A stretch of DNA of 64,000 nucleotides from assembly GCF_004295485.1 (NCBI RefSeq), contig NZ_CP036164.1, positions 1,240,001 through 1,304,000 of the forward strand, read 5' to 3'. Within the stretch, counting starts at the first letter, position 1; each line of letters starts with the position of its first letter. The position numbers were made by a program, and so were the translations under genes. The DNA is from Janibacter limosus. GTDB taxonomy: Bacteria > Actinomycetota > Actinomycetes > Actinomycetales > Dermatophilaceae. This document shows, in pieces, positions 31,713 through 42,064 of this stretch. The notes beneath the pieces are model-generated. The model was not told where the DNA came from. It saw only the letters and a list, made by a program, of their open reading frames with translations, and did not search any database.

Positions 31713-32063
31713 ATGGCAGGTGGCAGCGCGATCCGCGGCAGCCGTATCGGGGCCGGACCCATGGGCGAGGCCGAGCGCGGCGACGCGGCCCCGCGGGTCT
31801 TCGTGACCTACTGGTGCGCCAACGGCCACGAGGTCACGCCGTCCTTCTCCGTCGACGACAGCGTCGAGATCCCGCAGGAGTGGCGCTGCCAGCGCTGCGG
31901 ACTCCCCGCAGGGCAGGACAAGGACAACCCGCCCGCCGCTCCGACGGCTGAGGTCTACAAGACCCACCTCGCCTACGTCAAGGAGCGTCGCTCCGAGACC
32001 GAGGGCGACGCCATCCTCGAGGAGCGACTGGGCGAGCTGCGTGACCGCGGCCTGATCCAGTGA
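31713..32063 (+). CDS. rbpA: RNA polymerase-binding protein RbpA
   Basis: 116 residues. A disordered N-terminal tail (GGSAIRGSRIGAGPMGEAERG) contacts the polymerase, the core zinc-binding fold uses C35, H39, C59 and C62 (WCANGH and CQRC), and a C-terminal helix (THLAYVKERRSETEGDAILEERL) is the sigma-interaction domain. RbpA stabilises open complexes with the housekeeping sigma factor and exists only in Actinobacteria. AGGAG lies 6 bases before ATG 31713. Confidence 0.96.
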   Translation: MAGGSAIRGSRIGAGPMGEAERGDAAPRVFVTYWCANGHEVTPSFSVDDSVEIPQEWRCQRCGLPAGQDKDNPPAAPTAEVYKTHLAYVKERRSETEGDAILEERLGELRDRGLIQ

Positions 32064-32078
32064 CTCGCTGACCACAGC

Positions 32079-32126
32079 ACGACGAAGGGCGGCCACCTCC
32101 CGCGGGAGGTGGCCGCCCTTCGTCGT
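32079..32126. terminator. Bidirectional hairpin terminator rbpA / pgl
   Basis: Perfect 23-bp stem: arms 32079-32101 and 32104-32126. Base ACGACGAAGGG/CCCTTCGTCGT. It lies between convergent operons and has no U tract. Confidence 0.75.
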
Positions 32127-32170
32127 GCCCACGTGATGGCGACGGTGCCCTGACCAGCACCGACAGCAGG

Positions 32171-32905
32171 TCAGACCAGGCGGGCGGCGGCGGGCTCGTC
32201 GACCAGCCAGAGGGTGCGCTCGAGGCCCCGGACCTGTGCCGCGCTGCTCTCGGCGGCCGGTGCCCCGGCGACGCCTCGGGCCACGGCATCGGCCTTGTCC
32301 CCACCGGACACGACGAACCAGACCCCACGCGAGTTGGACAGGCAGTCGATCGTGATCGACACGCGCACGGGCGGCGGCTTGGGGGAGTCGTGCACCGCGA
32401 CGACGAGGGCGTCGTCGCGCAGCTGCGCTGGGTGCCCGGGGAAGAGGGAGGCGACGTGCCCGTCAGGGCCCACGCCGAGCAGGACGACGTCCCACAGCCC
32501 GGACCCGTGCTCCCGCAGCGCCCGCTCGTAGGCAGCGGCCGACTCCTCCGCGGATGCCGAGGTGTCGGGTCCGGCGACCCGGTGCACGTGCTCCGGCACC
32601 AGGCCGAGGGAGGTCAGGCCGGCACGGTCGTTCTGGGTGTCGTTGCGGTCGTCGTCGCCGGCCGGCAGGTACCGCTCGTCGCCCCACCAGACGTGGACGC
32701 GGGACCAGTCCACGACGCCTCGCTGGCGGTGCTCTGCCAGCGCGCCGACCAGGGCCGACCCCATCGAGCCACCGGTCAGTGCCACGTGGGCGACGCCCCG
32801 CTCGACGACGGCATCCTGGACGGCCGCAAGCAACCGGCCGGCCGTCATGGCGGCCACGCTCGCTGCGTCAGGGTGGCGCAGGACCAGCGGGGCCGCCCCG
32901 CTCAT
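32171..32905 (-). CDS. pgl: 6-phosphogluconolactonase
   Basis: 244-residue PGL of the NagB-like fold: ALTGGSMGSALVGAL at the phosphate loop, VHVWWGDERYLPAGDDDRN with active-site residues, and DVVLLGVGPDGHVASLFPGHPAQ. Hydrolyses 6-phosphogluconolactone, the product of Zwf encoded two genes upstream. ATG 32905 overlaps opcA. Last gene of the pentose phosphate operon. Confidence 0.94.
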   Translation of the reverse strand: MSGAAPLVLRHPDAASVAAMTAGRLLAAVQDAVVERGVAHVALTGGSMGSALVGALAEHRQRGVVDWSRVHVWWGDERYLPAGDDDRNDTQNDRAGLTSLGLVPEHVHRVAGPDTSASAEESAAAYERALREHGSGLWDVVLLGVGPDGHVASLFPGHPAQLRDDALVVAVHDSPKPPPVRVSITIDCLSNSRGVWFVVSGGDKADAVARGVAGAPAAESSAAQVRGLERTLWLVDEPAAARLV

Positions 32906-34026
32906 GACGGATCCGCCGAGTCGAGTCGGTCGAGCACGGCCGACTTGACCGCATCGGCGCTGGAGCTGGCCTCCTCGGGTGCGGCCTCCACCATGGCGCT
33001 GCGCAGGGCCTTCTTGGAGGTCTCCGAGAGCTTCTCGGCCACGCGCCGGGCATCACTGGGGGAGGGGACCAGCCCGTCCTCCACCGCATCGGTCATCGTC
33101 ATCCGACGCCGCGTGACCTTGGGCAGGCCTCGGGTGAGGGCGTCCTCGTAGACCTCGTCGGGGTCCAGGCGGCGCAGCTCGTCGGCAAGGCACTCGGCAT
33201 CGGAGCGCGGTGCCAGAGCGATGGCCCGACGTGGCTGGCCGGCCTGATCGAGCGTCGCCGTGTCGTCGGAGAGCGGTCGCACGAGGTCGATCGGCCCGGA
33301 GCCTCGCTCCAGACGCACGCTGACCAGCCCGGAGCCCGTGCGTGAGCGCACGAGGGAGACCGGGCAGCGCAAGCGGTGCTGCAGCCACCCGGCGAGCAGG
33401 TCGGCCGAGGGGGAGTCCTCACCGCCGACGACCGTCGCGGCGGTGACCTGCTCGAAGGGCGCCTGGTCGAGCGTCGTCGCGAGCAGCCCACGCCACAGCG
33501 TGATCCGGCTCCACGCGAGATCGGTGTCACCCGGTGCGTAGGTGCGGGCCAGCCGCTTGAGTGTCGCCGAGATGCCTTCTGCCGCAGCGCAGTCGGTGAC
33601 CCGACGTTGTGCCATGGCCCCCACGGGGTCCGCCGCGGGGTCCTTGGGCGTCTCGGTGGGCCACCAGGCGACCACCGGCGAGTCGGGCAGCATGAGTGGC
33701 GTCACGACGCTGCGCGCGTGCCGGGTCAGCTCGCCGAAGAGCCGCAGGACGACCACCTCGGACGCCCCGGCATCGCCCCCGACCCTGATCTGGGCATCGA
33801 GACGAGCCTTGCCGCGCGGGTTGGCGATGATCACGCAGATGATCCGCGCCGGATGCTGGTGGCTCGCCGAGTTGGCGACCGCCAGCGCCGCCTCGGCGTC
33901 GTCCTCGGGGACGACGACCACGAGGGTGAGCACGCGGCTGAGGGCCATGGCCCCCACGTCCTCACGGATCTCGATCAGCCGCTGGTTGACGGCGGAGGTG
34001 CTGGCGTTGGGCAGGTCGACGATCAC
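32902..34026 (-). CDS. opcA: Glucose-6-phosphate dehydrogenase assembly protein OpcA
   Basis: 374 residues of the OpcA family, an allosteric partner of Zwf in cyanobacteria and Actinobacteria. Recognisable segments are MIVDLPNASTSAVNQRLIEIREDVGAMALSRVLTLVV and VVTPLMLPDSPVVAWWPTETPKDPAADPVGAMAQRRVTDC. It overlaps zwf and pgl by four bases each. The C-terminal 50 residues are Ala/Ser/Glu-rich and less conserved. Confidence 0.93.
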   Translation of the reverse strand: MIVDLPNASTSAVNQRLIEIREDVGAMALSRVLTLVVVVPEDDAEAALAVANSASHQHPARIICVIIANPRGKARLDAQIRVGGDAGASEVVVLRLFGELTRHARSVVTPLMLPDSPVVAWWPTETPKDPAADPVGAMAQRRVTDCAAAEGISATLKRLARTYAPGDTDLAWSRITLWRGLLATTLDQAPFEQVTAATVVGGEDSPSADLLAGWLQHRLRCPVSLVRSRTGSGLVSVRLERGSGPIDLVRPLSDDTATLDQAGQPRRAIALAPRSDAECLADELRRLDPDEVYEDALTRGLPKVTRRRMTMTDAVEDGLVPSPSDARRVAEKLSETSKKALRSAMVEAAPEEASSSADAVKSAVLDRLDSADPS

Positions 34027-35567
34027 GGCATCCTCCAGGTACGTCCGTCACGCTGCATCATCGCGTCGGCCGAGGGCGGACCCCACGTGCCGGCACCGTA
34101 CTGCTCGACGGGGCCCTTCTGCTTGCTCCAGTAGCGCTCGATCGGGTCGAGGATCTTCCAGGACAGCTCGACCTCCTCGTGGCGGGGGAAGAGCGGCGGG
34201 TCACCCAGCAGCACGTCGAGGATGAGGCGCTCGTAGGCCTCGGGACTGGACTCGGTGAAGGCGCGCCCGTAGCCGAAGTCCATCGTCACGTCCCGCACCT
34301 CCATCTGGTTGCCCGGGACCTTCGCACCGAAGCGCATGGTCACCCCTTCGTCCGGCTGAACGCGGATGACGACGGCGTTCTGCCCCAGCTCCTCGGTCTC
34401 GGTGTCGGTGAAGGGGAGGTGCGGCGCCCTCTTGAAGACGACCGCGATCTCCGTCACCCGACGGCCGAGCCGCTTGCCCGTCCGCAGGTAGAAGGGGACA
34501 CCCGCCCAGCGACGGGTCTCGATGTCCAGGCGCAGGGCCGCGTAGGTCTCGGTCGTCGAGTCGGCGGCCACGCCGTCCTCGTCGAGGTAGCCGATGACCT
34601 TGTCACCGCCCTGCCAGCCGGCCGCGTACTGCCCCCGGACCGTGCCGCGGCCGAGGTCGTCGGGGACCCGGACTGCCTCGAGGACCTTCTCCTTCTCGGT
34701 GCGCAGGGATCCTGCCGCAAAGCTCGTGGGCTCCTCCATCGCGGTGAGGGCGAGCAGCTGGAGGAGGTGGTTCTGGATGACGTCACGAGCGGCGCCGATG
34801 CCGTCGTAGTAGCCCGCGCGGCCACCGATGCCGATGTCCTCGGCCATGGTGATCTGCACGTGGTCCACGTAGTGGCTGTTCCACACCGGCTCGAACATCT
34901 GGTTGGCGAACCGCAGGGCGAGGAGGTTCTGGACCGTCTCCTTGCCGAGGTAGTGGTCGATGCGGAAGATGGCGTCCGGGGGGAAGACCTCCTCGACGAT
35001 CGCGTTGAGCTCCTGCGCGCTCACCAGGTCGTGGCCGAAGGGCTTCTCGATGACGACCCGACGCCACGAGTCCTCCGTCGCCGTCGCCAGCCCCGACCTC
35101 TGCAGCTGCTGGCAGACGGTGGAGAAGAACCCCGGGGGGATGGACAGGTAGAAGGCGTGGTTGCCTCCCGTCCCGCGCTGCTCGTCGAGCTCCTGGACGG
35201 TCTGGGCCAGCAGGTCGAAGGCGTCGTCGTCGTCGAAGGTGCCCGGCACGAAGCGGAATCCCTCCGAGAGGCTGCGCCACACCTCCTCGCGGAAGGGGGT
35301 GCGCGCGTGCTCGCGCACGGCGTCGTAGACGACCTTGCCGAAGTCCTGGTCGGCCCAGTCCCGCCGGGCGAAGCCGACGAGGGAGAAGCCCGGCGGCAGC
35401 AGGCCGCGGTTGGCCAGGTCGTAGATCGCCGGCATGAGCTTCTTGCGGGCGAGATCGCCCGTCACCCCGAAGAGGACGAGGCTGCACGGGCCGGCGATGC
35501 GCGGCAGGCGCTTGTCGCGCGGGTCACGCAGCGGGTTGGTCTCGGCGGTGACGCGGGCCGGGCTCAT
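34023..35567 (-). CDS. zwf: Glucose-6-phosphate 1-dehydrogenase
   Basis: 514-residue G6PDH. LVLFGVTGDLARKKLMPAIYDL is the NADP fingerprint, RIDHYLGKETVQNLLALRFAN holds the catalytic His and substrate Lys, and the C terminus ends with the beta+alpha domain. First committed step of the oxidative pentose phosphate pathway. ATG 35567 overlaps pgi by four bases. Paired with OpcA. Confidence 0.97.
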   Translation of the reverse strand: MSPARVTAETNPLRDPRDKRLPRIAGPCSLVLFGVTGDLARKKLMPAIYDLANRGLLPPGFSLVGFARRDWADQDFGKVVYDAVREHARTPFREEVWRSLSEGFRFVPGTFDDDDAFDLLAQTVQELDEQRGTGGNHAFYLSIPPGFFSTVCQQLQRSGLATATEDSWRRVVIEKPFGHDLVSAQELNAIVEEVFPPDAIFRIDHYLGKETVQNLLALRFANQMFEPVWNSHYVDHVQITMAEDIGIGGRAGYYDGIGAARDVIQNHLLQLLALTAMEEPTSFAAGSLRTEKEKVLEAVRVPDDLGRGTVRGQYAAGWQGGDKVIGYLDEDGVAADSTTETYAALRLDIETRRWAGVPFYLRTGKRLGRRVTEIAVVFKRAPHLPFTDTETEELGQNAVVIRVQPDEGVTMRFGAKVPGNQMEVRDVTMDFGYGRAFTESSPEAYERLILDVLLGDPPLFPRHEEVELSWKILDPIERYWSKQKGPVEQYGAGTWGPPSADAMMQRDGRTWRMP

Positions 35568-37180
35568 CCGCGGGTCCCGCGCAGCGCGTCGGTGACCTGG
35601 GCGAGCCCGGCGTCGTGGTCGGTGAGGTGCAGGACCAGGACCGGTCGGCCCTGGTCGGCAAGCACCCGGGCATCGCCGCCGGACTGCGCGTCGATGAACT
35701 CGCCGAGGGTGAAGTCGCGCCCGGGGACCGGCAGGTCCTGCTGCGGCACGTCGGTGACCTGGATGTACACGCCCGTCGCCGGACCACCCTTGTGGTACTG
35801 CCCCGTCGAGTGCAGGAAGCGAGGACCCCAGCCGAAGGTGACCGGGCGCTGCACCCGCTCTGCGAGCGCGTCCGCCACCTCGGCGAAGGGGGTGTCCGCC
35901 TCCCGGTCGAGGTAGGCCATGACGGCCACGTAGCCGTGCTCGGGGTCGAGCTGGCCCAGGAGTGCCTCGACGGCGCCGTCGAGCGTCGTCGCGCCACCCA
36001 GCCAGTCGCCACCGTGGTGGGCGATCGTCACCGCACCGTCGCTGGCGTCGGTGCTGGTCGCGGCCGCGCCGTCACCGGACATCAGGTCACGAGCGGCCTG
36101 CTTGGCGCTCTCGACGTCGGGCTGGTCGAAGGGGTTGATGCCCAGGAGCCGGCCGGCAACCGAGGTCGCCGTCTCCCACAGGAGGAACTGCGCACCGAGG
36201 GAACCTCCGACATCGACGGTCGAGGCCGCCCCGGGGGCCGACTCGTCGCCGTCGTCGGGCACGAGCCGCACGATCGTCGCGTCCGCGGGGGGCGCGCTGT
36301 GACCGGGGGAGCGCAGGACGACGGGCAGCAGTCCCTTGCCCTGCTTGCCCGTGGACTCGGCGATGAGCTGCTCCGCCCAGTCGCCCAGGCCGCGGGCCGT
36401 GGTCCCGTGGTCGACCAGGTAGATCTTGTCGCGGAGGGGATCGGTCCCGCCCATGGCTGCTCCCAGACGCAGCGCCGGGTTGGCCTCGTCGTCCTCGGCG
36501 AGCAGGTCGGCGACCGACTCGGCGTCGTCGAGCAGGACCTCGATGTCGACGCCGGCCAGACCGGAGGGGACGAGGCCGAAGGCGGTGAGGGCCGAGTAGC
36601 GACCGCCCACGTCGGGGTCGGCGTTGACGACCCGCTGGCCCTTGGACCGGGCGTCCTGCTCGAGCGGGCTGCCGGGGTCGGTGACCACGACGATCCGCTG
36701 CGCGGGGTCGATCCCCGCGTCGCTGAAGGCCTGCTCGAAGATCCTGCGCTGGCTGTCGGTCTCGACGGTGGAGCCCGACTTGCTCGAGACGACGACGACG
36801 GTGCGTCCCAGGTCGACGGCGGCCGCGCGCACCTGGTCGGGGTGGCTCGAGTCGAGGACGACGAGGGGGACGCCGGCGGTGGCGCAGATGACCTCGGGGG
36901 CGAGCGAGGACCCACCCATGCCGCACAGCACGACGCGATCGACCCCCTGCTCACGCAGCTCCTCGCGCAGGGCCGCGACCTCGCCGACGAGGTGGCGGGA
37001 GGAGCGCGGCAGTCCGACCCACGACAGGCGCTTGCCGGCCTCCTCCTGCGCGTCGGGACCCCACAGGGTGGCGTCCCGCGCGAAGATCCGGCTCGCGACG
37101 GCGTCGGTGACGAGCGACGGCACGTGCCCGGTGACGGCGTCGGCGGCGGCTCCTGCAGCCGTGACCGTCAGGCTGGTCAC
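35564..37180 (-). CDS. pgi: Glucose-6-phosphate isomerase
   Basis: 538-residue PGI of the actinobacterial form found inside pentose phosphate operons. Two SIS domains: [17 protein letters not shown] (about 85-101) and [14 protein letters not shown], with late [26 protein letters not shown] containing the active-site Lys/His. GTG 37180 overlaps the tal stop by four bases; the open frame to 37495 is a shadow of tal. Interconverts glucose 6-phosphate and fructose 6-phosphate and so feeds Zwf next door. Confidence 0.94.
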   Translation of the reverse strand: MTSLTVTAAGAAADAVTGHVPSLVTDAVASRIFARDATLWGPDAQEEAGKRLSWVGLPRSSRHLVGEVAALREELREQGVDRVVLCGMGGSSLAPEVICATAGVPLVVLDSSHPDQVRAAAVDLGRTVVVVSSKSGSTVETDSQRRIFEQAFSDAGIDPAQRIVVVTDPGSPLEQDARSKGQRVVNADPDVGGRYSALTAFGLVPSGLAGVDIEVLLDDAESVADLLAEDDEANPALRLGAAMGGTDPLRDKIYLVDHGTTARGLGDWAEQLIAESTGKQGKGLLPVVLRSPGHSAPPADATIVRLVPDDGDESAPGAASTVDVGGSLGAQFLLWETATSVAGRLLGINPFDQPDVESAKQAARDLMSGDGAAATSTDASDGAVTIAHHGGDWLGGATTLDGAVEALLGQLDPEHGYVAVMAYLDREADTPFAEVADALAERVQRPVTFGWGPRFLHSTGQYHKGGPATGVYIQVTDVPQQDLPVPGRDFTLGEFIDAQSGGDARVLADQGRPVLVLHLTDHDAGLAQVTDALRGTRG

Positions 37181-38307
37181 TTGCCGGCCGCCTTCGACAG
37201 CTCGGCCTCGACCCCGCCCAGCAGCTCGGCCCATGCCTTCTCGAACTTCTCCACGCCTTCCTTCTCGAGCTTGGCCGTGACCTCGGTGTAGCTGATGCCC
37301 AGGTCCTCCAGGGCGTCGAGGACCTGCTGCGACTCGGCATAGGTGCCGGTCACCGCGTCCCCGGTGATCTCGCCGTGGTCGATGGTCGCGACGAGCGTCT
37401 TCTCCGGCATGGTGTTGACGGTGTTGTCGACGGCCAGCTCGGTGACGTACAGCGTGTCGGGGTAGGCCGGGTCCTTGACGCCGGTGGAGGCCCACAGCGG
37501 ACGCTGGCGGCGCCCCCCTTCGCTCTCGAGACGCTGCCAGCGCGGCGTGGCGAAGACCTCCTCGTAGGCCTGGTAGGCGAGGCGGGCGTTGGCCACGCCG
37601 GCCTTGCCCCGCAGCGCCGTGGCGTCGCTCGTGCCGATCGCGTCGAGCCGGGCGTCGACCTCGCTGTCGACGCGGGAGACGAAGAAGGACGCGACCGAGT
37701 GGATCGTGGAGATGTCCTTGCCGGCGGCGAGGGCCTGCTCGATGCCCTCGACGAAGGCGTTCATCACCGCGCGGTAGCGCTCGAGGCTGAAGATCAACGT
37801 GACGTTGACGCTGATGCCCTCGGCGAGGGTCGCGGTGATGGCGGGCAGGCCCGCCTCGGTCGCGGGGATCTTGATGTAGACCTGCGGACGGTCGACGGTC
37901 TCGGAGAGCTGCTTGGCCACGACGGCCGTCTGCTCGGCGTCCTGCGCCAGGCGCGGGTCGACCTCGATGGAGACCCGGCCGTCGACGCCGTCGGTGGCCT
38001 CGTAGATCGGGGCGAAGACGTCGCAGGCCTCGCGCACGTCGTCGGTGGTCAGGGCGAAGACGACCTCGTCGACGTCCTTGCCCTCGCTGGCCAGCTGGGT
38101 CAGCTGCTCGGTGTAGGCGTCACCCTCGGCCAGGGCGGCCTGGAAGATCGACGGGTTCGTCGTGACACCGACGATCCCGCTCGTGTCGATCAGCTCCTGC
38201 AGGTTGCCCGAGCGCAGACGCTCACGGCTGAGGTCGTCGAGCCAGACCGAGACCCCGGCCTCGCGCAGCGCGGCGATGGGTGCGGGTGCGGTGGGTAGCT
38301 GTGCCAT
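37177..38307 (-). CDS. tal: Transaldolase
   Basis: 376-residue transaldolase. The N-terminal [22 protein letters not shown] and [11 protein letters not shown], the Schiff-base Lys in [11 protein letters not shown], and [14 protein letters not shown] are all family marks. ATG 38307 is taken because an AAGGG lies 9 bases upstream; ATG 38316 would abut that site. Five bases after tkt. Confidence 0.95.
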   Translation of the reverse strand: MAQLPTAPAPIAALREAGVSVWLDDLSRERLRSGNLQELIDTSGIVGVTTNPSIFQAALAEGDAYTEQLTQLASEGKDVDEVVFALTTDDVREACDVFAPIYEATDGVDGRVSIEVDPRLAQDAEQTAVVAKQLSETVDRPQVYIKIPATEAGLPAITATLAEGISVNVTLIFSLERYRAVMNAFVEGIEQALAAGKDISTIHSVASFFVSRVDSEVDARLDAIGTSDATALRGKAGVANARLAYQAYEEVFATPRWQRLESEGGRRQRPLWASTGVKDPAYPDTLYVTELAVDNTVNTMPEKTLVATIDHGEITGDAVTGTYAESQQVLDALEDLGISYTEVTAKLEKEGVEKFEKAWAELLGGVEAELSKAAGK

Positions 38308-38312
38308 GTCGA

Positions 38313-40553
38313 TCATCCCTTCGCGTTCTTGATGGACGCCTTGGCAGCCTTGACGACGGCGGCGGGCGTGATGCCGAACTTCTCGTAGAGGGTCGCGGCG
38401 TCGGCGGAGGCGCCGAAGTGGTCGATGGCCACGCTCTCGCCCGCGTCGCCGATGATGTCGCGCCAGCCGAAGGGGGTGGCCGCCTCGACGGAGACACGCG
38501 CCCGGACACCGGCGGGCAGGACCTTGTCCTTGTACCCCTTGCTCTGCTGGTCGAACCACTCGCGGCAGGGCATCGAGACCACGCGGGTGCCGATCTTGAC
38601 CTTCTCGAGGGTGGTGCGCGCCTCCATGGCGATGGCCACCTCGGTGCCGGTGGCGACGAGGATGACGTCGGGGACGTCGGTCGACGACTCGGCGAGGACG
38701 TAGGCGCCCTTGGCCGCTCCCTTCGCCGCAGCGAACTCGGACCGGTCGATGGTCGGGGTGCCCTGGCGGGAGAGTGCGAGCGCCGCGGTCGAGGTGTTCT
38801 TGAGGATCTGGCCCCAGCAGACACTCACCTCGTTGGCGTCGGCCGGACGCACGACGTCGAGCCCGGGCATGGCACGCAGCGCGGCGAGGTGCTCGATCGG
38901 CTGGTGGGTGGGACCGTCCTCGCCGAGACCGATCGAGTCGTGGGTCCACACATAGGTGACGGGCAGCTGCTGCAGCGCCGCCAGGCGGACCGCGGGACGC
39001 ATGTAGTCGGAGAAGACGAGGAAGGTGCCGCCGTACACGCGGGTCAGTCCCTCGAGGGCGATGCCGTTCATGGCCATGCCCATGCCGTTCTCACGGATCC
39101 CGAAGTGGAGTGTGCGGCCGTACTCGCTGCCCTTCCACGTGCTGGTCTGCTTGCCCTTGGGGATGAAGGAGGGCTGGCCCTCCATCGTCGTGTTGTTGGA
39201 GCCGGCGAGGTCGGCGGAGCCGCCCCACAGCTCGGGCATGACGTCGGCGAGGGCGGTGAGGACCTTGCCCGACGCAGCCCGCGTGGCGAGGCCCTTGTCA
39301 GACGCCTCGAAGGTCGGGAGCGCCTTGTCGAGGCCGGCCGGGAGCTTGCCGTCGACGATCCGGTCGAGCATCGTGGCCCGCTCCGGGTGGGCCTTGCGCC
39401 ACGCCGCGAACTTCTTGTCCCAGTCCTTGCGGGCCGCCTTGCCGCGCTTCTTGACCTCGCGGGTGTGGTCGAGCACGGACTTCTCGACCGCGAAGTTCTT
39501 CTTCGGGTCGAAGCCGAGCAGCTCCTTGGTCGCCGCGACCTCGTCCGCGCCGAGCGCAGAGCCGTGCGAGGCGCCGGTGTCCTGCTTGGTCGGGGCCGGC
39601 CACGCGATGATCGTGTGCAGGACGATCAGGGTCGGCGCCTTGGTGTTCTTCTTCGCCTGCTGGGTCGCCGCGTAGAGCGCGTCGACGTCCTCGACGTAGG
39701 CGTTGCCGTCGCCGGTCTTGCGCCAGTCGACGTCGATGACCTCCCAGCCGTAGGCCCGGTAGCGGGCGCCCACGTCCTCGGTGAAGGCGATGTCGGTGTC
39801 GTCCTCGATGGAGATCTGGTTGGCGTCGTAGATGACGTTGAGGTTGCCGAGCTCCTGGTGACCGGCCAGCGAGCTGCCCTCCGAGGAGACGCCCTCCTGC
39901 AGGTCACCGTCGGAGGCGAAGCACCAGATCGTGTGGTCGAAGGGGGAGGTCCCCGCCGCGGCCTCGGGGTCGAAGAGCCCGCGCTGGCGACGCTGGGCCA
40001 TCGCCATGCCGACGGCGGAGGCGATGCCGGACCCGAGGGGGCCGGTGGTGATCTCGACGCCCGGCGTGTGGTGGACCTCCGGGTGGCCAGGGGTCAACGA
40101 GCCCCAGGTGCGCAGCGCCTTGAGGTCGCTCAGCTCGAGGCCGTAGCCGGAGAGGAAGAGCTGGATGTACTGGGTGAGCGAGGAGTGCCCGATCGACAGC
40201 ACGAAGCGGTCACGACCCAGCCAGGTCGGATCGGACGGGTCGTGCGTCAGGACCTGCTGGTAGAGCAGGTAGGCGGCCGGCGCGAGACTCATCGCCGTCC
40301 CGGGGTGACCGCTGCCGCACTCCTGCACCGCATCCGCGGCGAGCAGACGGACCGTGTCGACCGCGCGGACGTCCAGGTCCTTCCAACCGACCTTCTTGGC
40401 GATCGGCATCGGCAGGTCTGCTGACCGGGAGGAGGTCCCGGCCTTCCCGCCGGGGTTCGCGGAGGCCACGGTGCGAGTGGTGCCCTTGGGGGCAGCACTA
40501 TCGGCTGCCTTCTTCGCGGGAGCCTTGGGGGAGGTGTCGGTGTCCGTGCTCAC
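38313..40553 (-). CDS. tkt: Transketolase with N-terminal extension
   Basis: 746 residues. The catalytic part starts near residue 56 ([21 protein letters not shown]). [11 protein letters not shown] and the thiamine-diphosphate motif [33 protein letters not shown] are present, as are GSLTPGHPE and GASHGSAL. The first 55 residues are Lys/Ala/Ser/Pro-rich low complexity. GTG 40553 is chosen because AAAGG lies 6 bases upstream and the promoter's -10 at 40594-40599 excludes longer starts. First gene of the six-gene pentose phosphate operon, divergent from ctaB. Confidence 0.95.
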   Translation of the reverse strand: MSTDTDTSPKAPAKKAADSAAPKGTTRTVASANPGGKAGTSSRSADLPMPIAKKVGWKDLDVRAVDTVRLLAADAVQECGSGHPGTAMSLAPAAYLLYQQVLTHDPSDPTWLGRDRFVLSIGHSSLTQYIQLFLSGYGLELSDLKALRTWGSLTPGHPEVHHTPGVEITTGPLGSGIASAVGMAMAQRRQRGLFDPEAAAGTSPFDHTIWCFASDGDLQEGVSSEGSSLAGHQELGNLNVIYDANQISIEDDTDIAFTEDVGARYRAYGWEVIDVDWRKTGDGNAYVEDVDALYAATQQAKKNTKAPTLIVLHTIIAWPAPTKQDTGASHGSALGADEVAATKELLGFDPKKNFAVEKSVLDHTREVKKRGKAARKDWDKKFAAWRKAHPERATMLDRIVDGKLPAGLDKALPTFEASDKGLATRAASGKVLTALADVMPELWGGSADLAGSNNTTMEGQPSFIPKGKQTSTWKGSEYGRTLHFGIRENGMGMAMNGIALEGLTRVYGGTFLVFSDYMRPAVRLAALQQLPVTYVWTHDSIGLGEDGPTHQPIEHLAALRAMPGLDVVRPADANEVSVCWGQILKNTSTAALALSRQGTPTIDRSEFAAAKGAAKGAYVLAESSTDVPDVILVATGTEVAIAMEARTTLEKVKIGTRVVSMPCREWFDQQSKGYKDKVLPAGVRARVSVEAATPFGWRDIIGDAGESVAIDHFGASADAATLYEKFGITPAAVVKAAKASIKNAKG

Positions 40554-40593
40554 GGAGGACCTTTCTGCTGCGGAGGCGTGCGTGCTCACCTCC

Positions 40594-40599
40594 ACACTA
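40594..40599 (-). promoter_or_regulatory. -10 box TAGTGT of the pentose phosphate operon
   Basis: TAGTGT on the minus strand about 40 bases upstream of the tkt GTG; predicts a leader of about 34 bases containing the AAAGG ribosome site. No strong -35. Confidence 0.45.
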
Positions 40600-40638
40600 G
40601 TGCGCACGTGATGTGCGCGACGCTCCGTGGGGGCGGGC

Positions 40639-40666
40639 CTGACCGACTCCGGGGCCCGGGTAGAGT
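40639..40666 (+). promoter_or_regulatory. ctaB promoter
   Basis: -35-like CTGACC (40639-40644) and -10 TAGAGT (40661-40666) with a 16-bp spacer, giving a leader of about 50 bases before the ctaB GTG. Confidence 0.5.
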
Positions 40667-40723
40667 GAGGCCCAGGCCAGCGCCCGGCGCGGCCCGACCA
40701 ACCCCCTTCGGCAAAGGCAGTCC

Positions 40724-41677
40724 GTGACCACTCTCGAGTCGACGCGCGAGCTGTCGCCGGCGACCCGCCCGTGGCGTCGCACCGTGCGTGCGTACGTTGC
40801 CCTCACGAAGCCTCGGATCATCGAGCTGCTCCTCGTGACGACGGTCCCGGTGATGTTCCTCGCCCAGCGCGGCATCCCCTCCCTCTCGCTCATCGTGCTC
40901 ACCCTCGTCGGTGGCAGCCTGAGCGCCGGGGCGGCCAACACCTTCAACATGGTCTACGACCGTGACATCGACGCGCAGATGGGTCGCACGCAGAACCGCC
41001 CGCTCGTCACCGGCGAGGCCTCGGCCCGCGGCGCGCTGATCTTCGCCTTCGTGCTCACCGCCCTGTCGACGGCCTGGCTGTGGCTGCTCGTCAACCCGCT
41101 CTCGGCGATGCTCTCGCTGGCCGCCATCGTGCTCTACGCGGTCATGTACACGATGATCCTCAAGCGCCGCACCTCCCAGAACATCGTCTGGGGCGGGATC
41201 GCCGGCTGCATGCCCACCCTCATCGGCTGGTCCGCCGTGACCAACGAGGTCGGCCTGCCCGCGATCATCCTCTTCCTCGTCATCTTCTTCTGGACCCCGC
41301 CGCACTACTGGCCCCTGTCCATCGGCTTCTCCGCCGACTACGCCGCAGCCGGCGTGCCGATGCTGCCCGTCGTCAAGCAGATGACCACCGTGGCCCGGCA
41401 GATCGTCGCCTACTCGTGGGTGATGGTCCTGACCTCGCTCGCGCTCGTCCCCGTCGCAGACATGGGCTGGATCTACCTCGTGGCGGCCGTCGCCTCAGGG
41501 GCGCTCTTCGTCGCCGAGGCACACCGCCTGCTCGCCGTCGCCAAGCGCGGCGAGACCAAGCAGTCGGTGCTCAAGCCGATGCGGCTCTTCCACTTCTCGA
41601 TCACCTACGTGACGCTGCTCTTCCTCGGTGTCGCGATCGACCCGCTGCTGCACCTGCCGCTGCCCGGCCTGGCCTGA
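40724..41677 (+). CDS. ctaB: Heme O synthase (protoheme IX farnesyltransferase)
   Basis: 317-residue UbiA-family prenyltransferase with about nine membrane helices. The first Asp-rich motif is [23 protein letters not shown] and the second lies in [21 protein letters not shown]. Converts heme B to heme O for cytochrome oxidase. GTG 40724 follows AAAGG by 6 bases. The heme A synthase gene ctaA lies convergent beyond a repeat-rich gap, and SURF1 is 18 kb away. Confidence 0.96.
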   Translation: MTTLESTRELSPATRPWRRTVRAYVALTKPRIIELLLVTTVPVMFLAQRGIPSLSLIVLTLVGGSLSAGAANTFNMVYDRDIDAQMGRTQNRPLVTGEASARGALIFAFVLTALSTAWLWLLVNPLSAMLSLAAIVLYAVMYTMILKRRTSQNIVWGGIAGCMPTLIGWSAVTNEVGLPAIILFLVIFFWTPPHYWPLSIGFSADYAAAGVPMLPVVKQMTTVARQIVAYSWVMVLTSLALVPVADMGWIYLVAAVASGALFVAEAHRLLAVAKRGETKQSVLKPMRLFHFSITYVTLLFLGVAIDPLLHLPLPGLA

Positions 41678-41743
41678 GTCTTTCGGCTCGGCACAACCCG
41701 CGTGGTCGGGTGTCGTGGATGCCATCGCTCCCGAAGGGGGCAG

Positions 41744-41820
41744 GTCGGCGCGCTGCCGAAGTCCTTCGTTCTCGTTCGGTCACCTCGTCCTTCTCGACTT
41801 CGGCTTGATGCTGCGCCGAC
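41744..41820. repeat. Palindromic intergenic element, type A (copy 1)
   Basis: 77-bp element with near-inverted ends: GTCGGCGC...GCCGAAGTC at the left and GACTTCGG...GCGCCGAC at the right. Further copies are at 51737-51850 (inverted, with a type B element nested inside), 62779-62856 and 62932-63009. This copy opens the 387-base gap between ctaB and ctaA, which contains no gene that I can support. Confidence 0.8.
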
Positions 41821-41823
41821 CTC

Positions 41824-41986
41824 CCCCCTTCGTCCGCTGGTCTCGTGGGCGACCGTCCCGCCCCCTTCGTCCGTTGGTCTCGTAGGCGAGCGTCCCGACC
41901 CCTTCGTCCGCTCGCGCCGACCTCCCCCCTTCGTCCGCTGGTCTCGTAGGCGAGCGTCCCGCCCCCTTCGTCCGCTCGCGCCGACC
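41824..41986. repeat. Tandem array of 37-bp and 25-bp units
   Basis: Full 37-bp units start at 41824, 41861 and 41925 (CCCCCTTCGTCCGCTGGT then TCTCGTAGGCGAGCGTCCCG), each full or degenerate, and truncated 25-bp units at 41898 and 41962. The segment 41861-41922 recurs at 41925-41986 with about three differences. Within each unit TCGTAGGCGA is a near-palindrome. Not a CRISPR: units abut with no spacers. Confidence 0.8.
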
Positions 41987-42000
41987 CGCCCCGGCCGCCC

Positions 42001-42046
42001 ATTCGAAGAAGGACCGCGACCTCGGGGTCGCGGTCCTTCTTCGAAT
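42001..42046. terminator. Bidirectional hairpin terminator ctaB / ctaA
   Basis: Perfect 21-bp stem (42001-42021 with 42026-42046) closed by the tetraloop TCGG, between convergent ctaB and ctaA, 18 bases from the ctaA stop. Confidence 0.8.
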
Positions 42047-42064
42047 CAGGCTGTGTGGTGGGAC

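Noticed and set aside
41824-41986. CRISPR-like array
   Set aside because: Units are contiguous without unique spacers, and no cas genes are present.
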